The notes under the pieces: generated by a model
What the model was told of the DNA's origin: nothing
The model's input: the letters and a program-made list of their open reading frames with translations, nothing else
The model's database searches: none
Translations under genes and position numbers: made by a program
NCBI GenBank assembly: GCA_000223255.2
Contig: AFUT01000003.1
Coordinates: forward strand, 124,001 to 188,000
Direction: 5' to 3'
DNA length: 64,000 bases
From: Streptococcus infantis SK970
GTDB taxonomy: Bacteria > Bacillota > Bacilli > Lactobacillales > Streptococcaceae
Shown here: positions 9,446 to 21,770 of the stretch, piece after piece
Layout: each line of letters opens with the position of its first letter
Position numbering within the stretch: the stretch's first letter is position 1

Positions 9446-10312
9446 TAATTCTCAAACTTTCTACTATTTTTACAATTGGTTCCTTATCAAAGGTGACTAA
9501 CTGACTAATCTCTTCCAGCTTTGCATTTGCCTGATCCAAAGTTTGGTTACAAAAAACTTTTGCTTCATCTAATCCTAACAAAGCAGGATAGGTTGATTTC
9601 TCAGCTTGCAAATCTTTCTGGGGTGTTTTACCAATTTCTTCAAAGCTAGCTGTAACATCAAGAATATCATCTCTCACTTGAAAGGCAAGACCAATCAACT
9701 CTCCAACAGTTTTAAGAGCTGTTTGAATAGTTGTATCCAATCCAGCGATGATTCCAGCTGCATGAAAAGGAAAGGCTAATAGTTTACCAGTCTTATTAGC
9801 ATGGATAGTCTGAAGTTCCTCTAAATTCAAGTATTTTCCTTCACCTTCCATATCCAAAACTTGGCCAGCAACCATCCCCATACTTCCAGAAGAAAGGGAC
9901 AAAGAAGCTATTAAATCTACCTTGATTTCGTTTGACAAATCAGCTTGCGCTATCAAAGCATAAGGATCTAAAAAGAGGGCATCACCTGCTAAAATTGCTA
10001 GTGCTTCACCAAACTTCTTATGGTTGGTTAAACGCCCACGACGAAAATCATCATCATCCATAGCAGGAAGATCATCATGAATTAAGCTTCCTGTGTGAAT
10101 CATCTCAAGCGCTGCTGCAACCTGGGCATGAGCTAGAGTGATTGGCACCTGCAAAGACTCCAAAACTTCTAAAAGCAGATAAGGACGGATCCTTTTACCA
10201 CCTGCATGAATAGAATAGAGAACAGCTTCTCTGAGATTAGCAGCTAATTGCTGGTCTCCATAAAACTCCTCAAGAGCTGACTCAACCAAAGCTAATTTTC
10301 TTGCTTGTTCAT
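9438..10312 (-). CDS. ispA: Farnesyl/geranyl diphosphate synthase, apparent frameshift at the start
   Basis: Trans-prenyltransferase making farnesyl diphosphate from IPP and DMAPP for undecaprenyl and quinone-type lipids. Both aspartate-rich motifs are present: [15 protein letters not shown] and [15 protein letters not shown]. The likely start is the ATG at 10312, overlapping the xseB stop as ATGA. The frame is then lost at a four-T run (10296-10299), and one A restores [19 protein letters not shown] and 291 residues. Without correction the only in-frame ATG in the right frame is at 10334, inside xseB, giving 298 residues. It sits between xseB and tlyA in one operon. Confidence 0.93.
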
Positions 10313-10521
10313 AGAAGTTCGCTTTCTGTTCCATCTTCTTGCATGACTTTAACCAAGGTCTTTTCTGCTTTATCAAGTGTTGCTTGCAATTCTTTTGAAA
10401 GAACCATTCCTTTTTGAAAAGCTGCAATAGCATCTTCTAAAGCAATTTCACCATTTTCTAAACTCTGGACAATAGTCTCAAGCTCTGCTAAATTATCTTC
10501 AAATTTCTTCTGTTTTGACAT
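10309..10521 (-). CDS. xseB: Exodeoxyribonuclease VII small subunit
   Basis: A 70-residue protein with the compact helical XseB pattern ([20 protein letters not shown], then [12 protein letters not shown]). With XseA it forms exonuclease VII, which cuts single-stranded DNA to acid-soluble oligonucleotides. Its ATG lies inside the 3' end of xseA (overlap of 23 bases) and its stop overlaps the ispA start, so the three are translationally coupled. Length is typical and the frame is intact. Confidence 0.95.
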   Translation of the reverse strand: MSKQKKFEDNLAELETIVQSLENGEIALEDAIAAFQKGMVLSKELQATLDKAEKTLVKVMQEDGTESELL

Positions 10522-11837
10522 CTTTAACCTCTAATTCTACCTGACCATCTCGCATCATTAACGTTACTTGATCAGTTGTTTTCAAATCTTTAACTGAAGA
10601 TACCACTGTATCTTCTTTTTTACAATCGCATAGCCCCTTGCTACGATACGACTCGTATCTAACATGAGTAGAGCTTCCGACAAACGTTTCACCTCAGCGA
10701 CCTTGGCATCATAAACCACTGCCATCTGACTACGAAGTAACTTTTTAAATTGGAGTAGACGGTCCTGATAACGATGAACCTTATTGATTGGTGATAACTG
10801 TTCTAAACGATGAGCTTGTTCCAAGACTTTTTGTTGTTGTCTAACAATTTCTGAATTTACGCTCTGTTTGAGACGAAGTTGTAACTGATCCAATCGTTGT
10901 AAATAACCATCATATAAGCGTTCAGGTTGCCTGAAAATAACAGATTGGCTTAAAACTTTTAAGGCTTTTTCTTTCTTAGATAAGGTATTTTGTGCAGCTG
11001 TAGCCATTCGTCTCTCTTGATTTTTTAGATAAGTCAAAAGATCTAACTTAGTAACAAGCGTTGCCAATTCAGCTGCAGCAGTTGGTGTTGCTGCTCTCTT
11101 GTCGGCAACAAAATCAGCCAAGGTTACATCTGTTTCGTGGCCCACACTTGAAATGATGGGAAGGCGCGATTCAAAGATAGAACGCACTACAATCTCTTCG
11201 TTAAAGGCCCAAAGGTCCTCAATCGATCCACCTCCGCGCCCAATAATCAGAACATCTAGGTCGTCACGTTCATTTGCTCTTGCAATATTATGGGCAATCT
11301 CCTCTGCTGCCCCTTCGCCTTGAACCTTAGTAGGATATAAAACAATCTCAACCCCTGGGAAACGTCTGCGAACGGTAGTAATGATATCCTGGATAACAGC
11401 TCCACTACGACTAGTAACAACTCCAATTTTTTTACAAACTGAGGTATTGCCTGTTTAAAACGATCTTGAAAGAGACCTTCTTCTGAAAGTTTCTTTTTTA
11501 GTTGTTCGAACTGAATCGCAAGAGCCCCTACACCATCAGGCTCAGCTTTTTCAATGATGATAGAGTAGCTCCCACTTGGTTCATAGACTTGGACACGACC
11601 GATAACATTGATCTTCATGCCTTCTTCCAAATCAAAACCTAGTTTCTGATAAATACCTGACCAAATAGTCGCTTGGATAACCGCACGATCATCTTTTAGA
11701 GAAAAGTATTGGTGAGTTGGACGCTTTCGAAAGTTAGAAACCTGACCAGTTAAATAGACCCTCTCCAAGTATGGGTCTTTATCGAATTTCATTTTCAGAT
11801 ATTTAGTCAAAGTTGTTACCGATAAATACTTTTCCAT
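10499..11837 (-). CDS. xseA: Exodeoxyribonuclease VII large subunit, two apparent frameshifts
   Basis: Catalytic and DNA-binding subunit of exonuclease VII. The N-terminal OB fold ([19 protein letters not shown]) is followed by the nuclease domain, with [16 protein letters not shown] and [19 protein letters not shown], and a long coiled coil. The frame breaks at a seven-T run (11427-11433) and again at a six-T run (10616-10621). One A at each gives 446 residues, the standard length, ending inside the start of xseB. The start [14 protein letters not shown] has AAGGAGG upstream. It is the first gene of the xseA-xseB-ispA-tlyA-ahrC-recN group. Confidence 0.93.
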
Positions 11838-11978
11838 CTCAACCTCCTTCTTTCTCTAGTTTTTCCTGGCTATTATTATACCAAAAATATGCTTAAAAAT
11901 CTCTATTTCCACTTGGAATGGCAAAAATACAGCTTGTTTGTACAAAAGTTTTGCCACTTTTATGCCCCCTAAACAAAG

Positions 11979-12010
11979 AAAAAGCCCTTCGGACAAAATC
12001 CGAGGGGCTT
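11979..12010 (-). terminator. eno terminator
   Basis: GC-rich hairpin AAGCCCCTCGGA/TCCGAAGGGCTT followed by five T on the minus strand, 22 bases after the eno stop. Confidence 0.9.
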
Positions 12011-12031
12011 AAAACGTTGTTAAATCAACGA

Positions 12032-13339
<1,308 letters not shown>

Positions 13340-13374
13340 TTACTCTCCTTTGAGTTAAATTATTTTACACCTCT

Positions 13375-13403
13375 ATGATACATCAAAAAGATACCTTTTT
13401 CAA
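13375..13403 (-). promoter_or_regulatory. eno promoter
   Basis: TTGAAA (13398-13403) and TATCAT (13375-13380) on the minus strand with a 17-base spacer, about 40 bases upstream of the enolase ATG. Confidence 0.8.
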
Positions 13404-13484
13404 GAAAAAACGTTATCTTTGTGCAAATTTTCCTTAAGTTTATAAAGTAATCGCTTTCTTTTCCGCCTTATCTAGAGACTTTTA

Positions 13485-13500
13485 TGATATACTATATTTA
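13485..13500 (+). promoter_or_regulatory. Extended -10 promoter giving a leaderless mRNA for the YueI-family gene
   Basis: TGATATACT is an extended -10 (TG plus TATACT at 13488-13493). The ATG starts at 13500, only six bases later, so transcription should begin at or next to the start codon. No Shine-Dalgarno sequence precedes the ATG. Confidence 0.7.
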
Positions 13501-13943
13501 TGACTGATGTATCAAAACAAATATTAGAAAAAGCCAATGGTGGACTTAAGTTAAATCCAGACGAACAAAGACGTTTTCTTGGTACCTTTGAAGAACGTGT
13601 CCTTGGCTATGCTGATCTTGAAACAGCTGATGATGATAATTTTCAAAAAGGATTTTTAACAATTTTAGAAACCCTTAAAAAGGAGACTGAACTTTTATTT
13701 GTCAAAATTTCTCCTCAGGTTGAATTCGACAAACAAGTCTTTTATCTAAAACATGCCAAAGATGACAATTGCCAAGCAACTATCGTTTCTGAAGATCATA
13801 ACTCTTCTCCTTTTGGCATGGTCATACACAGTGATAGTCCTGTTCAAACCCAAGAAAAAGACCTTAGAAAGGCCTTTTCAGACTTATGGCAAGAGAAAGA
13901 GACGAAAGCTCCTACTTCTCTTTGGAAAAAATGGTTTGGTTAA
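13500..13943 (+). CDS. YueI-family protein (DUF1694)
   Basis: A 147-residue cytoplasmic protein matching the YueI/DUF1694 pattern: a short helical start, FLGTFEERVLGY, then the alternating domain ending near FGMVIHSDSPVQ. The family folds like an L7Ae-type RNA-binding domain, but its function is not known to me. It is divergent from eno, and its promoter places the first transcribed base at the ATG, so it is probably read from a leaderless transcript. No neighbour explains its role. It ends two bases before the convergent glycerate kinase gene. Confidence 0.82.
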   Translation: MTDVSKQILEKANGGLKLNPDEQRRFLGTFEERVLGYADLETADDDNFQKGFLTILETLKKETELLFVKISPQVEFDKQVFYLKHAKDDNCQATIVSEDHNSSPFGMVIHSDSPVQTQEKDLRKAFSDLWQEKETKAPTSLWKKWFG

Positions 13944-13945
13944 CT

Positions 13946-15055
13946 CTATCTCAAAGACATGATCCGAGCAATACTTGCAGCTGTATTTTCTAAATAAACA
14001 GCTGCTTTTTTTAAACTATCTGCTAACGGTTCGCTTTTTTCAAGTATGGAAAAAGCTGCGACGATATTCTCAAATGGTAAAGGTGGTAAATCCTCTGATA
14101 AACTACCACAAATAGCAAGAACTGGAACACCCCTAGGTGTTCTTTTTGCTACTCCAATTGGCGCCTTTCCAGCTAGACTTTGCGAGTCCAGTCTACCTTC
14201 GCCAACAATCACTAGGTCAGCATTTACAACTTTTTGATCGAAGTTTATCAAATCCAAACAAGTTTGAATACCAGATACAATCTCTGCTCCAGCGAAGGCA
14301 CACAAGCCAGCTGCAATACCACCACCAGCTCCTACCCCATCTAATTTTAATATTTCAGGTGCAACCTTACTATAGAAGTTTTTAATAGCAGCATCAACTT
14401 TTTGAAATTTAGATGGATCCAATCCCTTTTGTTTCCCAAATGTGAAGGTAGCACCATGAGGTCCACATAGGGGATTGGTTACATCTGCTAAAATTTTGAT
14501 CTGGATATCATCAGGAATGTGACGAACACGACTATCCAAAATCTCACTGATTTCAAACAAGGATTGGCCACAAGCTTTAAGGTCAATTCCGTTTTTGTCA
14601 TAAAACTGGTAACCAAGTCCTGAAGCAATGCCAATTCCGCCATCGTTACTAGCCGTACCACCTACACCAACGTAAATATCTTTGATTCCTTGTTCTATCA
14701 AATGGAGAATAAGTTGACCAATTCCCTTTGTTTGAATCTCTAGAGGATTACGTTTTTCAAAAGGGATTTTAGCAAGACCCACTAAATTTGCAACTTCAAA
14801 TAGAGCTAATTCTCTTTTTTGAAAGTAAGACATCAAAACCTCATCACCAAAAGGTCCAGTTACCTGGACTGTTTTTTCTTCCAAACCTAGAGAACTTTTA
14901 ATGGCGTCTACTGTTCCTTCACCCCCATCACCAACAGGTAAAAGTAAACACTCCACGTTAGGTATGGCTCTTTCGAATCCTCTTTTTATAGCTTCTGCTA
15001 CTTGGTTTGCAGGAAGACTCTCTTTGAAAGAGTCTGGCGCGATAACAATTTTCAT
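13946..15055 (-). CDS. glxK: Glycerate kinase
   Basis: A 369-residue glycerate kinase of the GlxK/GarK type, phosphorylating glycerate with ATP. The start [16 protein letters not shown] is the family hallmark, followed by [29 protein letters not shown] and [16 protein letters not shown]. It lies 18 bases after serB, so the two are likely co-transcribed behind the glycogen operon terminator. The link to serB suggests use of three-carbon acids around serine and glycolysis, but this is inference. It could be named garK; whether 2- or 3-phosphoglycerate is made is not visible. Confidence 0.93.
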   Translation of the reverse strand: MKIVIAPDSFKESLPANQVAEAIKRGFERAIPNVECLLLPVGDGGEGTVDAIKSSLGLEEKTVQVTGPFGDEVLMSYFQKRELALFEVANLVGLAKIPFEKRNPLEIQTKGIGQLILHLIEQGIKDIYVGVGGTASNDGGIGIASGLGYQFYDKNGIDLKACGQSLFEISEILDSRVRHIPDDIQIKILADVTNPLCGPHGATFTFGKQKGLDPSKFQKVDAAIKNFYSKVAPEILKLDGVGAGGGIAAGLCAFAGAEIVSGIQTCLDLINFDQKVVNADLVIVGEGRLDSQSLAGKAPIGVAKRTPRGVPVLAICGSLSEDLPPLPFENIVAAFSILEKSEPLADSLKKAAVYLENTAASIARIMSLR

Positions 15056-15073
15056 TTTGATTCCTCTTTCTAT

Positions 15074-15715
15074 CTAAAGGAAGTCTATCATTTCCAAAAC
15101 TTTCCCAAAATCTCTCTCATCTACCTGAAGATTTATTTCCTTTTTCACAATATCCTTGGCACAAAAGGCTATTCCAAGTCCTGCACTTTTAAGCATTTTT
15201 AAGTCATTAGCTCCATCACCGATAGCTATCGTTCTCTCGAAAGGTACTTGTAATTCTTTAGCCCACCTTATAAGCCTTTCTTCTTTAACTTCTCTGCTAA
15301 TAATAGGGCCAATTAGATTTCCAGTTAAATGATCATCTTTGATTTCTAGTTGATTAGCAGCAAATAATGAAATCCCTAAATCTTTTGCTAATCTTTCTAC
15401 AATAGTGGTAAATCCACCTGATACTAAACCTACTTCTATCTGATTTACTTGAAGAACTTTAATAAGCTTGGCAGCGTTTTTACTAAGGTGAAGTTCATGA
15501 TAAATCTTATCAAAAACATTGATAGAGAGATTCTTAAGAAGAGAAACACGTCTTTTTAAACTTGCTTCGAAGTCTAATTCTCCTCTCATAGCTTGAGCTG
15601 TTAGCAGGGCTACTTCCTTATCACAATCTGCCTCTTTCCCCAATAAATCAATGACCTCTTCTTCTATCAAGGTCCCATCAACATCTAGGACACAGAGTCC
15701 TCTAGCTTTATTCAT
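15074..15715 (-). CDS. serB: Phosphoserine phosphatase
   Basis: A 213-residue HAD-superfamily SerB. The nucleophile motif is LDVDGTLIEEE (DxDGT, residues 10-14), the second motif is VSGGFTT, and the third is AIGDGANDLKMLKSAGLGIAF. It removes phosphate from L-phosphoserine in the last step of serine synthesis. The start follows GGAGATAG. It is first in a two-gene unit with glycerate kinase and lies after the terminator of the glycogen operon. Length is normal for streptococcal SerB. Confidence 0.94.
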   Translation of the reverse strand: MNKARGLCVLDVDGTLIEEEVIDLLGKEADCDKEVALLTAQAMRGELDFEASLKRRVSLLKNLSINVFDKIYHELHLSKNAAKLIKVLQVNQIEVGLVSGGFTTIVERLAKDLGISLFAANQLEIKDDHLTGNLIGPIISREVKEERLIRWAKELQVPFERTIAIGDGANDLKMLKSAGLGIAFCAKDIVKKEINLQVDERDFGKVLEMIDFL

Positions 15716-15740
15716 CTATCTCCTTTACTTTCATCATCTC

Positions 15741-15771
15741 AAAAAATCGTATGAAAACTTCATACGATTTT
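15741..15771 (-). terminator. Terminator of the glycogen operon
   Basis: AAAATCGTATGAA pairs with TTCATACGATTTT, ending in six T on the minus strand, just after glgA. Confidence 0.85.
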
Positions 15772-15777
15772 AACTAT

Positions 15778-17211
15778 TTAGTTTGCTAAACTGTGATACA
15801 AATCAAGGTAAGACTGACAAGCTGTATCCCAAGAGAAGTCACATTCCATAGCTTGAACTTGAAGTTTTTTCCACACATCTGGATGATTATAGTAAACATC
15901 CAAGGCAGTCTGGAGAGCCCAGTTAAGCCAATATGGTGTCAAATTATCAAAACTAAATCCAGTACCAGTTCCTTCAATTGGGTTAAACGGTTGAACAGTA
16001 TCTCTCAATCCCCCTACCTCATGAACAAGAGGCAAAGTTCCATAGCGCATTGCCATCATTTGTGAAAGTCCACAAGGTTCAAAACGACTAGGCATAAGGA
16101 AAATATCACTCGCTGCATAAATCTCTTGTGCCAGTTTCACATCAAAGGTTATATTAGCAGATAATTTATCTGGGAATACTTGACCAAACCAGGAGAAAGC
16201 TTGTTCAAAGCCAGGATCACCTGTACCCAAGAGAACGATTTGGACATCTTCTTGAAGCATGCGATGCAAGCCTTCAACTACGACATCAAAACCTTTCTGT
16301 CTTGTCAAACGCGACACAATACCAATCATAGGAACATCTGGACGAACTGGAAGACCAACTTTTTCTTGAAGCTTGGCTTTGTTCTGAGCTTTTCCTGACA
16401 GGTCTGACTTATCAAAATGGTAATCCAATAATGGATCTGTTTCTGGATTATAAATGTCAGTATCTATGCCATTTACGATACCAGAAAGCTTACCAGATTC
16501 CATACGGAGTATCTGATCTAAACCACAACCGAATTCAGTAGTCATAATCTCATAAGCATAGCTTGGTGATACAGTCGAAACACGATCTGCATAGAGGATA
16601 CCCGCCTTCATCCAGTTCAGGCAATCATTCCAACGAACTGTACCATCAGCATAACGCTCGAAACCAACTCGGAATAAATCCCAAAGCATACCTTCAGAGA
16701 ACTGACCTTGGAACTCCAAATTATGGATCGTTAGGATAGTCTTAATATTCTGGTAAGCTTGAATCCATCTATATTTTTCCTTCAACAAGAAAGGAATCAT
16801 AGCTGTATGGTAATCATGCGCATGGAGGACATCAGGGATAAATCCAATACGCTCCATAGCTTCTAGGGCTGCAAGTTGGAAGAAGGCAAAGCGTTCACCG
16901 TCATCGAAATCACCATACACGTGACCACGGAAGAAATAATACTGGTTGTCAATAAAGTAGAAGGTAACATCGTTTAAAACAGTCTTCTTAATGCCACAAA
17001 ATTGTCTACGCCAACCAACGTATACTTCAAATTGAAGAACATCCTCAATTTGATCACCGAACTTGGCTTCTACCATGTCGTAGTAGGGTAAGATAACAGC
17101 AACTTCTTGACCTGCTTTTACTAATGATTTTGGAAGAGCCCCGATAACATCTCCCAAGCCACCTGTTTTAGAGAAAGGGGCTCCTTCGGCTGCTACAAAT
17201 AAAATTTTCAT
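15778..17211 (-). CDS. glgA: Glycogen synthase
   Basis: A 477-residue GT5 glycogen synthase, extending alpha-1,4-glucan from ADP-glucose. The ADP-glucose binding motif KTGGLGDV sits at residues 15-22. The C-terminal domain has [13 protein letters not shown] and [20 protein letters not shown], with the conserved EPCGL loop. It is the last gene of glgB-glgC-glgD-glgA, overlaps the glgD stop by four bases and is followed by a terminator. Expression should follow the glgB promoter and its cre site. Confidence 0.98.
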   Translation of the reverse strand: MKILFVAAEGAPFSKTGGLGDVIGALPKSLVKAGQEVAVILPYYDMVEAKFGDQIEDVLQFEVYVGWRRQFCGIKKTVLNDVTFYFIDNQYYFFRGHVYGDFDDGERFAFFQLAALEAMERIGFIPDVLHAHDYHTAMIPFLLKEKYRWIQAYQNIKTILTIHNLEFQGQFSEGMLWDLFRVGFERYADGTVRWNDCLNWMKAGILYADRVSTVSPSYAYEIMTTEFGCGLDQILRMESGKLSGIVNGIDTDIYNPETDPLLDYHFDKSDLSGKAQNKAKLQEKVGLPVRPDVPMIGIVSRLTRQKGFDVVVEGLHRMLQEDVQIVLLGTGDPGFEQAFSWFGQVFPDKLSANITFDVKLAQEIYAASDIFLMPSRFEPCGLSQMMAMRYGTLPLVHEVGGLRDTVQPFNPIEGTGTGFSFDNLTPYWLNWALQTALDVYYNHPDVWKKLQVQAMECDFSWDTACQSYLDLYHSLAN

Positions 17212-18347
17212 GAAAGAATGTCCTCTGTTACTTTTTCGCCCTTCTTAACAACTACTGGATGCTCAGCAGTACCTCGAATAACAACACCTTCAGCAACCTC
17301 AACACCCTTATCTAAGATAGCATATTCAACTTTAGCACCCTTACCAATAACAGCACGTGTAAAGAGGAGACTATCTTTGACCAAGCTATCTTCATATACT
17401 CGGACGTTACGAGAAAGTACAGAGTTAACTACTTCACCCTCTATAATACTACCAGAAGCAAATTGAGATTTGCTTACTTTAGAGCTTGGAGCATAGTAAG
17501 TTGGCTCTTCGTTTTTCACCTTAGTATAAATCTTTTGGTTTGGAGTGAACAAAGAGTAGAATTTATGCTGATCAAGCATATCAATATTGGCTTGGTAGTA
17601 GGTTTCTACAGAATGAATATTTGCCAAATAGCCAGTATACTCGTAGGCAAAAGCACCTTCTTTAGCCGCCAAATCACGAAGAACATAGCGAAGTTTTTCA
17701 GGATGTTCTTTCTGAGCTTCTTCTTCAAGATGTTCAATCAACCATGGGGTATCAACGACAAAGATATCGGTAGACATATTGTAAAGATTTTGGTCTGATT
17801 TTTTGTCAAAGAGCTTGTGAGAAAGCACATGGTCAGTTTCATCGATATCAAGGATTGCATTTACTTCTGAAATATCCTTCTTAGGTAGTTTCTTGTAAAC
17901 AACTGTGATAGGAGATTTTGTAGTATTATGCAAATGGAAAACCTGAGCAAGATCAATATTTACCAAAACGTCACAGTTCAAGGAAACAGTTTGGTCTGAA
18001 CCCGAACGTTTTAAATAAGTCAAGAGTTGTTGATAATACTCTTTACCGACTGTGCTGCTTTCTACACGTGTATTGTAAATACCTAAATAGTAGTGACTAA
18101 GTAGTGTATTCAAGCCCCACTCACGACCTGAACGAATGTGGTCGAAAACTGAGCTGATATTATCTTGTTGGAAGATTCCAAAGACACTACGAACACCAGC
18201 ATTTGCTAAACTTGAGAGTGGGAAGTCAATCAAGCGATACTTTCCTCCGAATGGCAAACTCGCCACAGGACGATTGCTCGTCAAGGTTGACATATCATGA
18301 AAACCAACAGTGTTTCCTAAAATCGCTGAATATTTATCAATCTTCAT
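17208..18347 (-). CDS. glgD: Glucose-1-phosphate adenylyltransferase regulatory-type subunit GlgD
   Basis: A 379-residue GlgD, the diverged partner of GlgC in Firmicutes. The nucleotidyltransferase fold and C-terminal left-handed helix are visible ([16 protein letters not shown], then [16 protein letters not shown]). The N-terminal pyrophosphorylase loop GGxGTRL of GlgC is replaced by [14 protein letters not shown], so this subunit is probably not catalytic itself but modulates GlgC. It overlaps glgC by 11 bases and glgA by four, consistent with coupled translation. Confidence 0.96.
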   Translation of the reverse strand: MKIDKYSAILGNTVGFHDMSTLTSNRPVASLPFGGKYRLIDFPLSSLANAGVRSVFGIFQQDNISSVFDHIRSGREWGLNTLLSHYYLGIYNTRVESSTVGKEYYQQLLTYLKRSGSDQTVSLNCDVLVNIDLAQVFHLHNTTKSPITVVYKKLPKKDISEVNAILDIDETDHVLSHKLFDKKSDQNLYNMSTDIFVVDTPWLIEHLEEEAQKEHPEKLRYVLRDLAAKEGAFAYEYTGYLANIHSVETYYQANIDMLDQHKFYSLFTPNQKIYTKVKNEEPTYYAPSSKVSKSQFASGSIIEGEVVNSVLSRNVRVYEDSLVKDSLLFTRAVIGKGAKVEYAILDKGVEVAEGVVIRGTAEHPVVVKKGEKVTEDILS

Positions 18348-19479
18348 CTGTTGCTACCCCCACTACTTCGTTATATCCGACTACTTCTACTTCTTCAGTT
18401 CCATCAATTTCTACACCATCAACAATGATAGCCCCCTCACCAATAATGGCACGTTTAATCTTAGCACCTTTTCCGACTACTGCTCCACTCATGATGATAG
18501 AATCAACAACTTCTGCTCCTTCACGAACTTGTGCTGCTGTAGATAAAATAGAGTGCTTCACAGTACCATCCACATAACATCCATCTACTACAAGAGAATC
18601 TTCTACATGAGCATGTTCTCCAATAAAGTTTGGTGGAGAGATCAGGTTACGAGAATAGATTTTCCATTGACGATTACGGCTATCTAGAGCGTTTTCTGGA
18701 GAAATATATTCCATATTTGCTTCCCAAAGCGATTCGATAGTGCCGACATCCTTCCAGTATCCGCTGAATTCATAGGCATAAACACTTTCTCCAGACTCTA
18801 AGTAGTTAGGAATAACATTCTTACCAAAGTCTGACATGTCAATATTATTCTTTTCAGCTGCAACGAGCATATTGCGCAGACGTTTCCAATCGAAAATATA
18901 AATACCCATTGATGCCTTGGTTGATTTTGGTTGGGCAGGTTTTTCTTCAAATTCAACGATACGATTATTGGCATCTGTATTCATGATACCAAAACGGCTA
19001 GCTTCTTTTAACGGTACATCCAAGACAGCTACAGTCAAGCTGGCATTGTTATCCTTGTGTGATTGGAGCATATCATCATAGTCCATTTTGTAGATATGGT
19101 CTCCTGAAAGAATCAAAACATACTCAGGATTGATGCTATCGATATAGTCGATGTTTTGGTAAATCGCGTGACTCGTACCTTCGAACCAACGATTTCCTTC
19201 ACTTGCAGAGTAAGGTTGAAGGATAGAAACACCTGAATCAATTACATCTAGACCCCAGCTCGAACCGTTCCCGATGTGATTGTTAAGAGCAAGAGGTTGA
19301 TACTGTGTGATAACCCCAACATTGTGGATACCAGAATTGGCACAGTTTGAAAGAGCAAAGTCAATGATACGGTAGCGCCCACCAAATTGCACGGCAGGTT
19401 TTGCAATGCTTTGAGTAAGTTTACCGAGACGAGTCCCTTGCCCACCGGCAAGGATTAAAGCTAGCATTTCATTCTTCAT
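18337..19479 (-). CDS. glgC: Glucose-1-phosphate adenylyltransferase GlgC
   Basis: A 380-residue ADP-glucose pyrophosphorylase, committing glucose-1-phosphate to glycogen. The catalytic loop [14 protein letters not shown] is at residues 10-23. Other conserved parts are [31 protein letters not shown] and the sugar-binding [18 protein letters not shown]. The C-terminus has the hexapeptide helix. It is second in the glg operon, overlapping the end of glgB by 11 bases and the start of glgD by 11. Confidence 0.98.
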   Translation of the reverse strand: MKNEMLALILAGGQGTRLGKLTQSIAKPAVQFGGRYRIIDFALSNCANSGIHNVGVITQYQPLALNNHIGNGSSWGLDVIDSGVSILQPYSASEGNRWFEGTSHAIYQNIDYIDSINPEYVLILSGDHIYKMDYDDMLQSHKDNNASLTVAVLDVPLKEASRFGIMNTDANNRIVEFEEKPAQPKSTKASMGIYIFDWKRLRNMLVAAEKNNIDMSDFGKNVIPNYLESGESVYAYEFSGYWKDVGTIESLWEANMEYISPENALDSRNRQWKIYSRNLISPPNFIGEHAHVEDSLVVDGCYVDGTVKHSILSTAAQVREGAEVVDSIIMSGAVVGKGAKIKRAIIGEGAIIVDGVEIDGTEEVEVVGYNEVVGVATDED

Positions 19480-21397
19480 TTTCTACTCCTTTTTGAGATT
19501 TATTTGATTCTTTTTTTGTAGGTTTCAAGCGACGTTTGATTTTCCAAATACTTGCCCCCATAGCTGGCAAAGTAAAGGTCAATGTCTGCTCATAATCCTT
19601 CCATAACCCTTCTTGAGTTTGAACAGTTTGGTTGTGTTCTTTCCAAACTCCACCCCATTGTTCTAACTCTGTATTCCAAATTTCTTCGTAAACACCTGCA
19701 ACTGGTAGTCCAATTGTAAAATCAGGACGTTCAACTGGTGCCATGTTGAAGACACAGACTAGCATCTCGCCTTTCTTACCCTTACGAATAAAGGATAGAA
19801 CACTCTGATCTCTATTATCAGCATCGATGATTTCAATTCCATCATAACTTGTATCAATTTCCCAAAGACAACGATGGTCTTTGTAAAGTTGATTCAGTTG
19901 AGATGTGAAGTATTTCATCTTAGCATTCATTGAATCTTCAAGGTTTGACCACTCTAATTGCTCTTCTGATTTCCACTCTAAGAATTGACCGAATTCGCTA
20001 CCCATAAAGAGCAATTTCTTACCAGGGTGACAAATTTGATAAGTATAAAGGTTTCTCAGACCAGCAAATTGATTGTAACGGTCTCCCCACATCTTATGCA
20101 TCATACTCTTCTTACCATGAACCACCTCATCATGTGAGAATGGTAGAAGATAATTTTCATTAAAGACATACATAAAACTGAAGGTTACAAGGTTAAAATC
20201 ATACTTGCGGTAAATCGGATCTTCTTCGTAGAAACGTAAGATGTCATTCATCCAGCCCATATTCCACTTGTAGTCAAATCCAAGACCACCAATCTCTTTT
20301 GGACCTGTAATTTTAGTAGCTGAGGAGCTCTCCTCTGCAATCATCATGACATCAGGGTGAGCTAGCTTAATAACAGTATTTAAACGCTGAAGGAAATAGT
20401 ATCCTTCATAGTTAAGATTTCCACCATCTTTATTTGGTGTCCAAGGTGCATTATCATAATCAAGATAAAGGATGTTACTTACGGCATCGACACGGATACC
20501 ATCTAAATGATAGAAATCAATCCAGAACTTAATGCTTGAAATCAAGAAAGACTGAACTTCATTTTTACCTAAATCAAAGTTTAGTGCTCCCCAACCATAG
20601 TTATGAGCTTTGTTATGGTCTTGATATTCAAAAGTTGGTGTTCCGTCATAATAAGCTAGAGCATCATCATTGATTGTAAAATGACCTGGAACCCAGTCCA
20701 CGATAACGCCGATATTGTTTAAATGACATTCTTCAACAAAGTCTTGAAACTCTTCTGGTCTTCCGTAAGAATGTTCTAAACCGAAGTATCCCATCAGTTG
20801 ATAGCCCCAGCTCAAACCAAGCGGATGCGCCATCAAAGGCATAAACTCAATATGAGTGTAGTTCATCTCAACTAAGTAAGGAATCAACTCTTCTTTTAAT
20901 TGAGCAAAACTGTATGGAGTTCCGTCTGGATTTCTCTTCCAAGAGCCTGCATGAGCCTCATAGATATTAACCGGTCTTTCAAAGAATCCCAAACGTTTTC
21001 TACGAGCTAACCAAAGTCCATCCTTCCATTTCTTTTCTGGAATTTCTGTTAACACAGCCCCTGTGCCTGGACGTGCCTCATACCGAACAGCTAAAGGATC
21101 AATCTTCATAAGCTGATGACCGTTAGCCCGTGTGATATGATATTTATAAATCTGACCTTCTTGGGCTAAAGTTGTAAAAACTTCCCAAACTCCAGATTCA
21201 TTTCGAACCATAGGGATTTGATTTTCAACCCAATTAGTGAAATCACCGACTAGATGAACAGCTTGCGCATTTGGAGCCCAAACACGGAATGTGTAACCAT
21301 ATTCTCCGTCTTTCTCCTCACGATGAGCGCCCAAATAGTGTTGAAGATGGAAATTTTCGCCTGTAGTAAAAGTTCTTAAAGCTTCTAATGTATCCAT
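19469..21397 (-). CDS. glgB: 1,4-alpha-glucan branching enzyme
   Basis: A 642-residue GH13 branching enzyme that creates alpha-1,6 branches in glycogen. The N-terminal CBM48 ([19 protein letters not shown]) precedes the catalytic barrel, with the nucleophile in [14 protein letters not shown], the general acid in MMIAEESS and the third acid in [12 protein letters not shown]. The C-terminal tail is Lys-rich ([13 protein letters not shown]). It is the first gene of the operon, with a consensus-like promoter and a cre site. It contains a seven-A run that is not shortened. Confidence 0.98.
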   Translation of the reverse strand: MDTLEALRTFTTGENFHLQHYLGAHREEKDGEYGYTFRVWAPNAQAVHLVGDFTNWVENQIPMVRNESGVWEVFTTLAQEGQIYKYHITRANGHQLMKIDPLAVRYEARPGTGAVLTEIPEKKWKDGLWLARRKRLGFFERPVNIYEAHAGSWKRNPDGTPYSFAQLKEELIPYLVEMNYTHIEFMPLMAHPLGLSWGYQLMGYFGLEHSYGRPEEFQDFVEECHLNNIGVIVDWVPGHFTINDDALAYYDGTPTFEYQDHNKAHNYGWGALNFDLGKNEVQSFLISSIKFWIDFYHLDGIRVDAVSNILYLDYDNAPWTPNKDGGNLNYEGYYFLQRLNTVIKLAHPDVMMIAEESSSATKITGPKEIGGLGFDYKWNMGWMNDILRFYEEDPIYRKYDFNLVTFSFMYVFNENYLLPFSHDEVVHGKKSMMHKMWGDRYNQFAGLRNLYTYQICHPGKKLLFMGSEFGQFLEWKSEEQLEWSNLEDSMNAKMKYFTSQLNQLYKDHRCLWEIDTSYDGIEIIDADNRDQSVLSFIRKGKKGEMLVCVFNMAPVERPDFTIGLPVAGVYEEIWNTELEQWGGVWKEHNQTVQTQEGLWKDYEQTLTFTLPAMGASIWKIKRRLKPTKKESNKSQKGVENEE

Positions 21398-21413
21398 AAA
21401 TCCCCCTTTATAT

Positions 21414-21464
21414 TGTAAGCGTTTTCTATATTTCTATTATACTATCTTTTAAGAGAAGTTTCAA
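21414..21464 (-). promoter_or_regulatory. Glycogen operon promoter with downstream cre site
   Basis: TTGAAA (21459-21464) and TATAAT (21436-21441) on the minus strand are 17 bases apart. TGTAAGCGTTTTCT (21414-21427, plus strand) fits the cre consensus at 13 of 14 positions and lies just downstream of the expected start of transcription. CcpA bound there would act as a roadblock, so glycogen synthesis should be repressed by preferred sugars. Confidence 0.85.
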
Positions 21465-21483
21465 GTGAATTACTATATTTTAA

Positions 21484-21514
21484 AAAATTATTTTGAAAAT
21501 CTGAAAATAATTTT
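21484..21514. promoter_or_regulatory. AT-rich inverted repeat upstream of the glycogen promoter
   Basis: AAAATTATTTT (21484-21494) and AAAATAATTTT (21504-21514) form an 11-base inverted repeat with a nine-base centre, 20 bases upstream of the glgB -35 element. It may be an operator; no regulator is known to me. The rest of the 373-base glgB-DMP19 gap is AT-rich without a reading frame that I would support. Confidence 0.35.
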
Positions 21515-21721
21515 CTGATGTGTCCCAGGAAAATCGTTTTAATTTTCTGATTTATCTTCGATTCTTTTCATTTTCTTACATTTTTATATAATAGTAACAA
21601 AACATTCGGGTTTAAGCAATTTTTAGCCTGATAATTTAAAAAATATATTCAAAATCCAAAAATATAGAGTTATGATATTCAACTTAAATAGAAATTATTC
21701 AGAAAGCAAGGATTTTTCCCT

Positions 21722-21752
21722 AAAAAATAGAGCAGATCTTCCAATCTGCTCT
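21722..21752 (-). terminator. Terminator after the DMP19-family gene
   Basis: AGAGCAGAT pairs with ATCTGCTCT, with six T following on the minus strand. Confidence 0.85.
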
Positions 21753-21770
21753 GTCTTTATTTACTATTCT

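Noticed and set aside
10313-10433. Longer N-terminus for farnesyl diphosphate synthase
   Set aside because: It is xseB sequence read in another frame; the ATGA overlap at 10309-10312 is the natural start.
18300-18600. Overlapping plus-strand reading frames across glgC/glgD and other long genes
   Set aside because: They mirror conserved minus-strand genes, lack ribosome sites and have no recognisable protein features.
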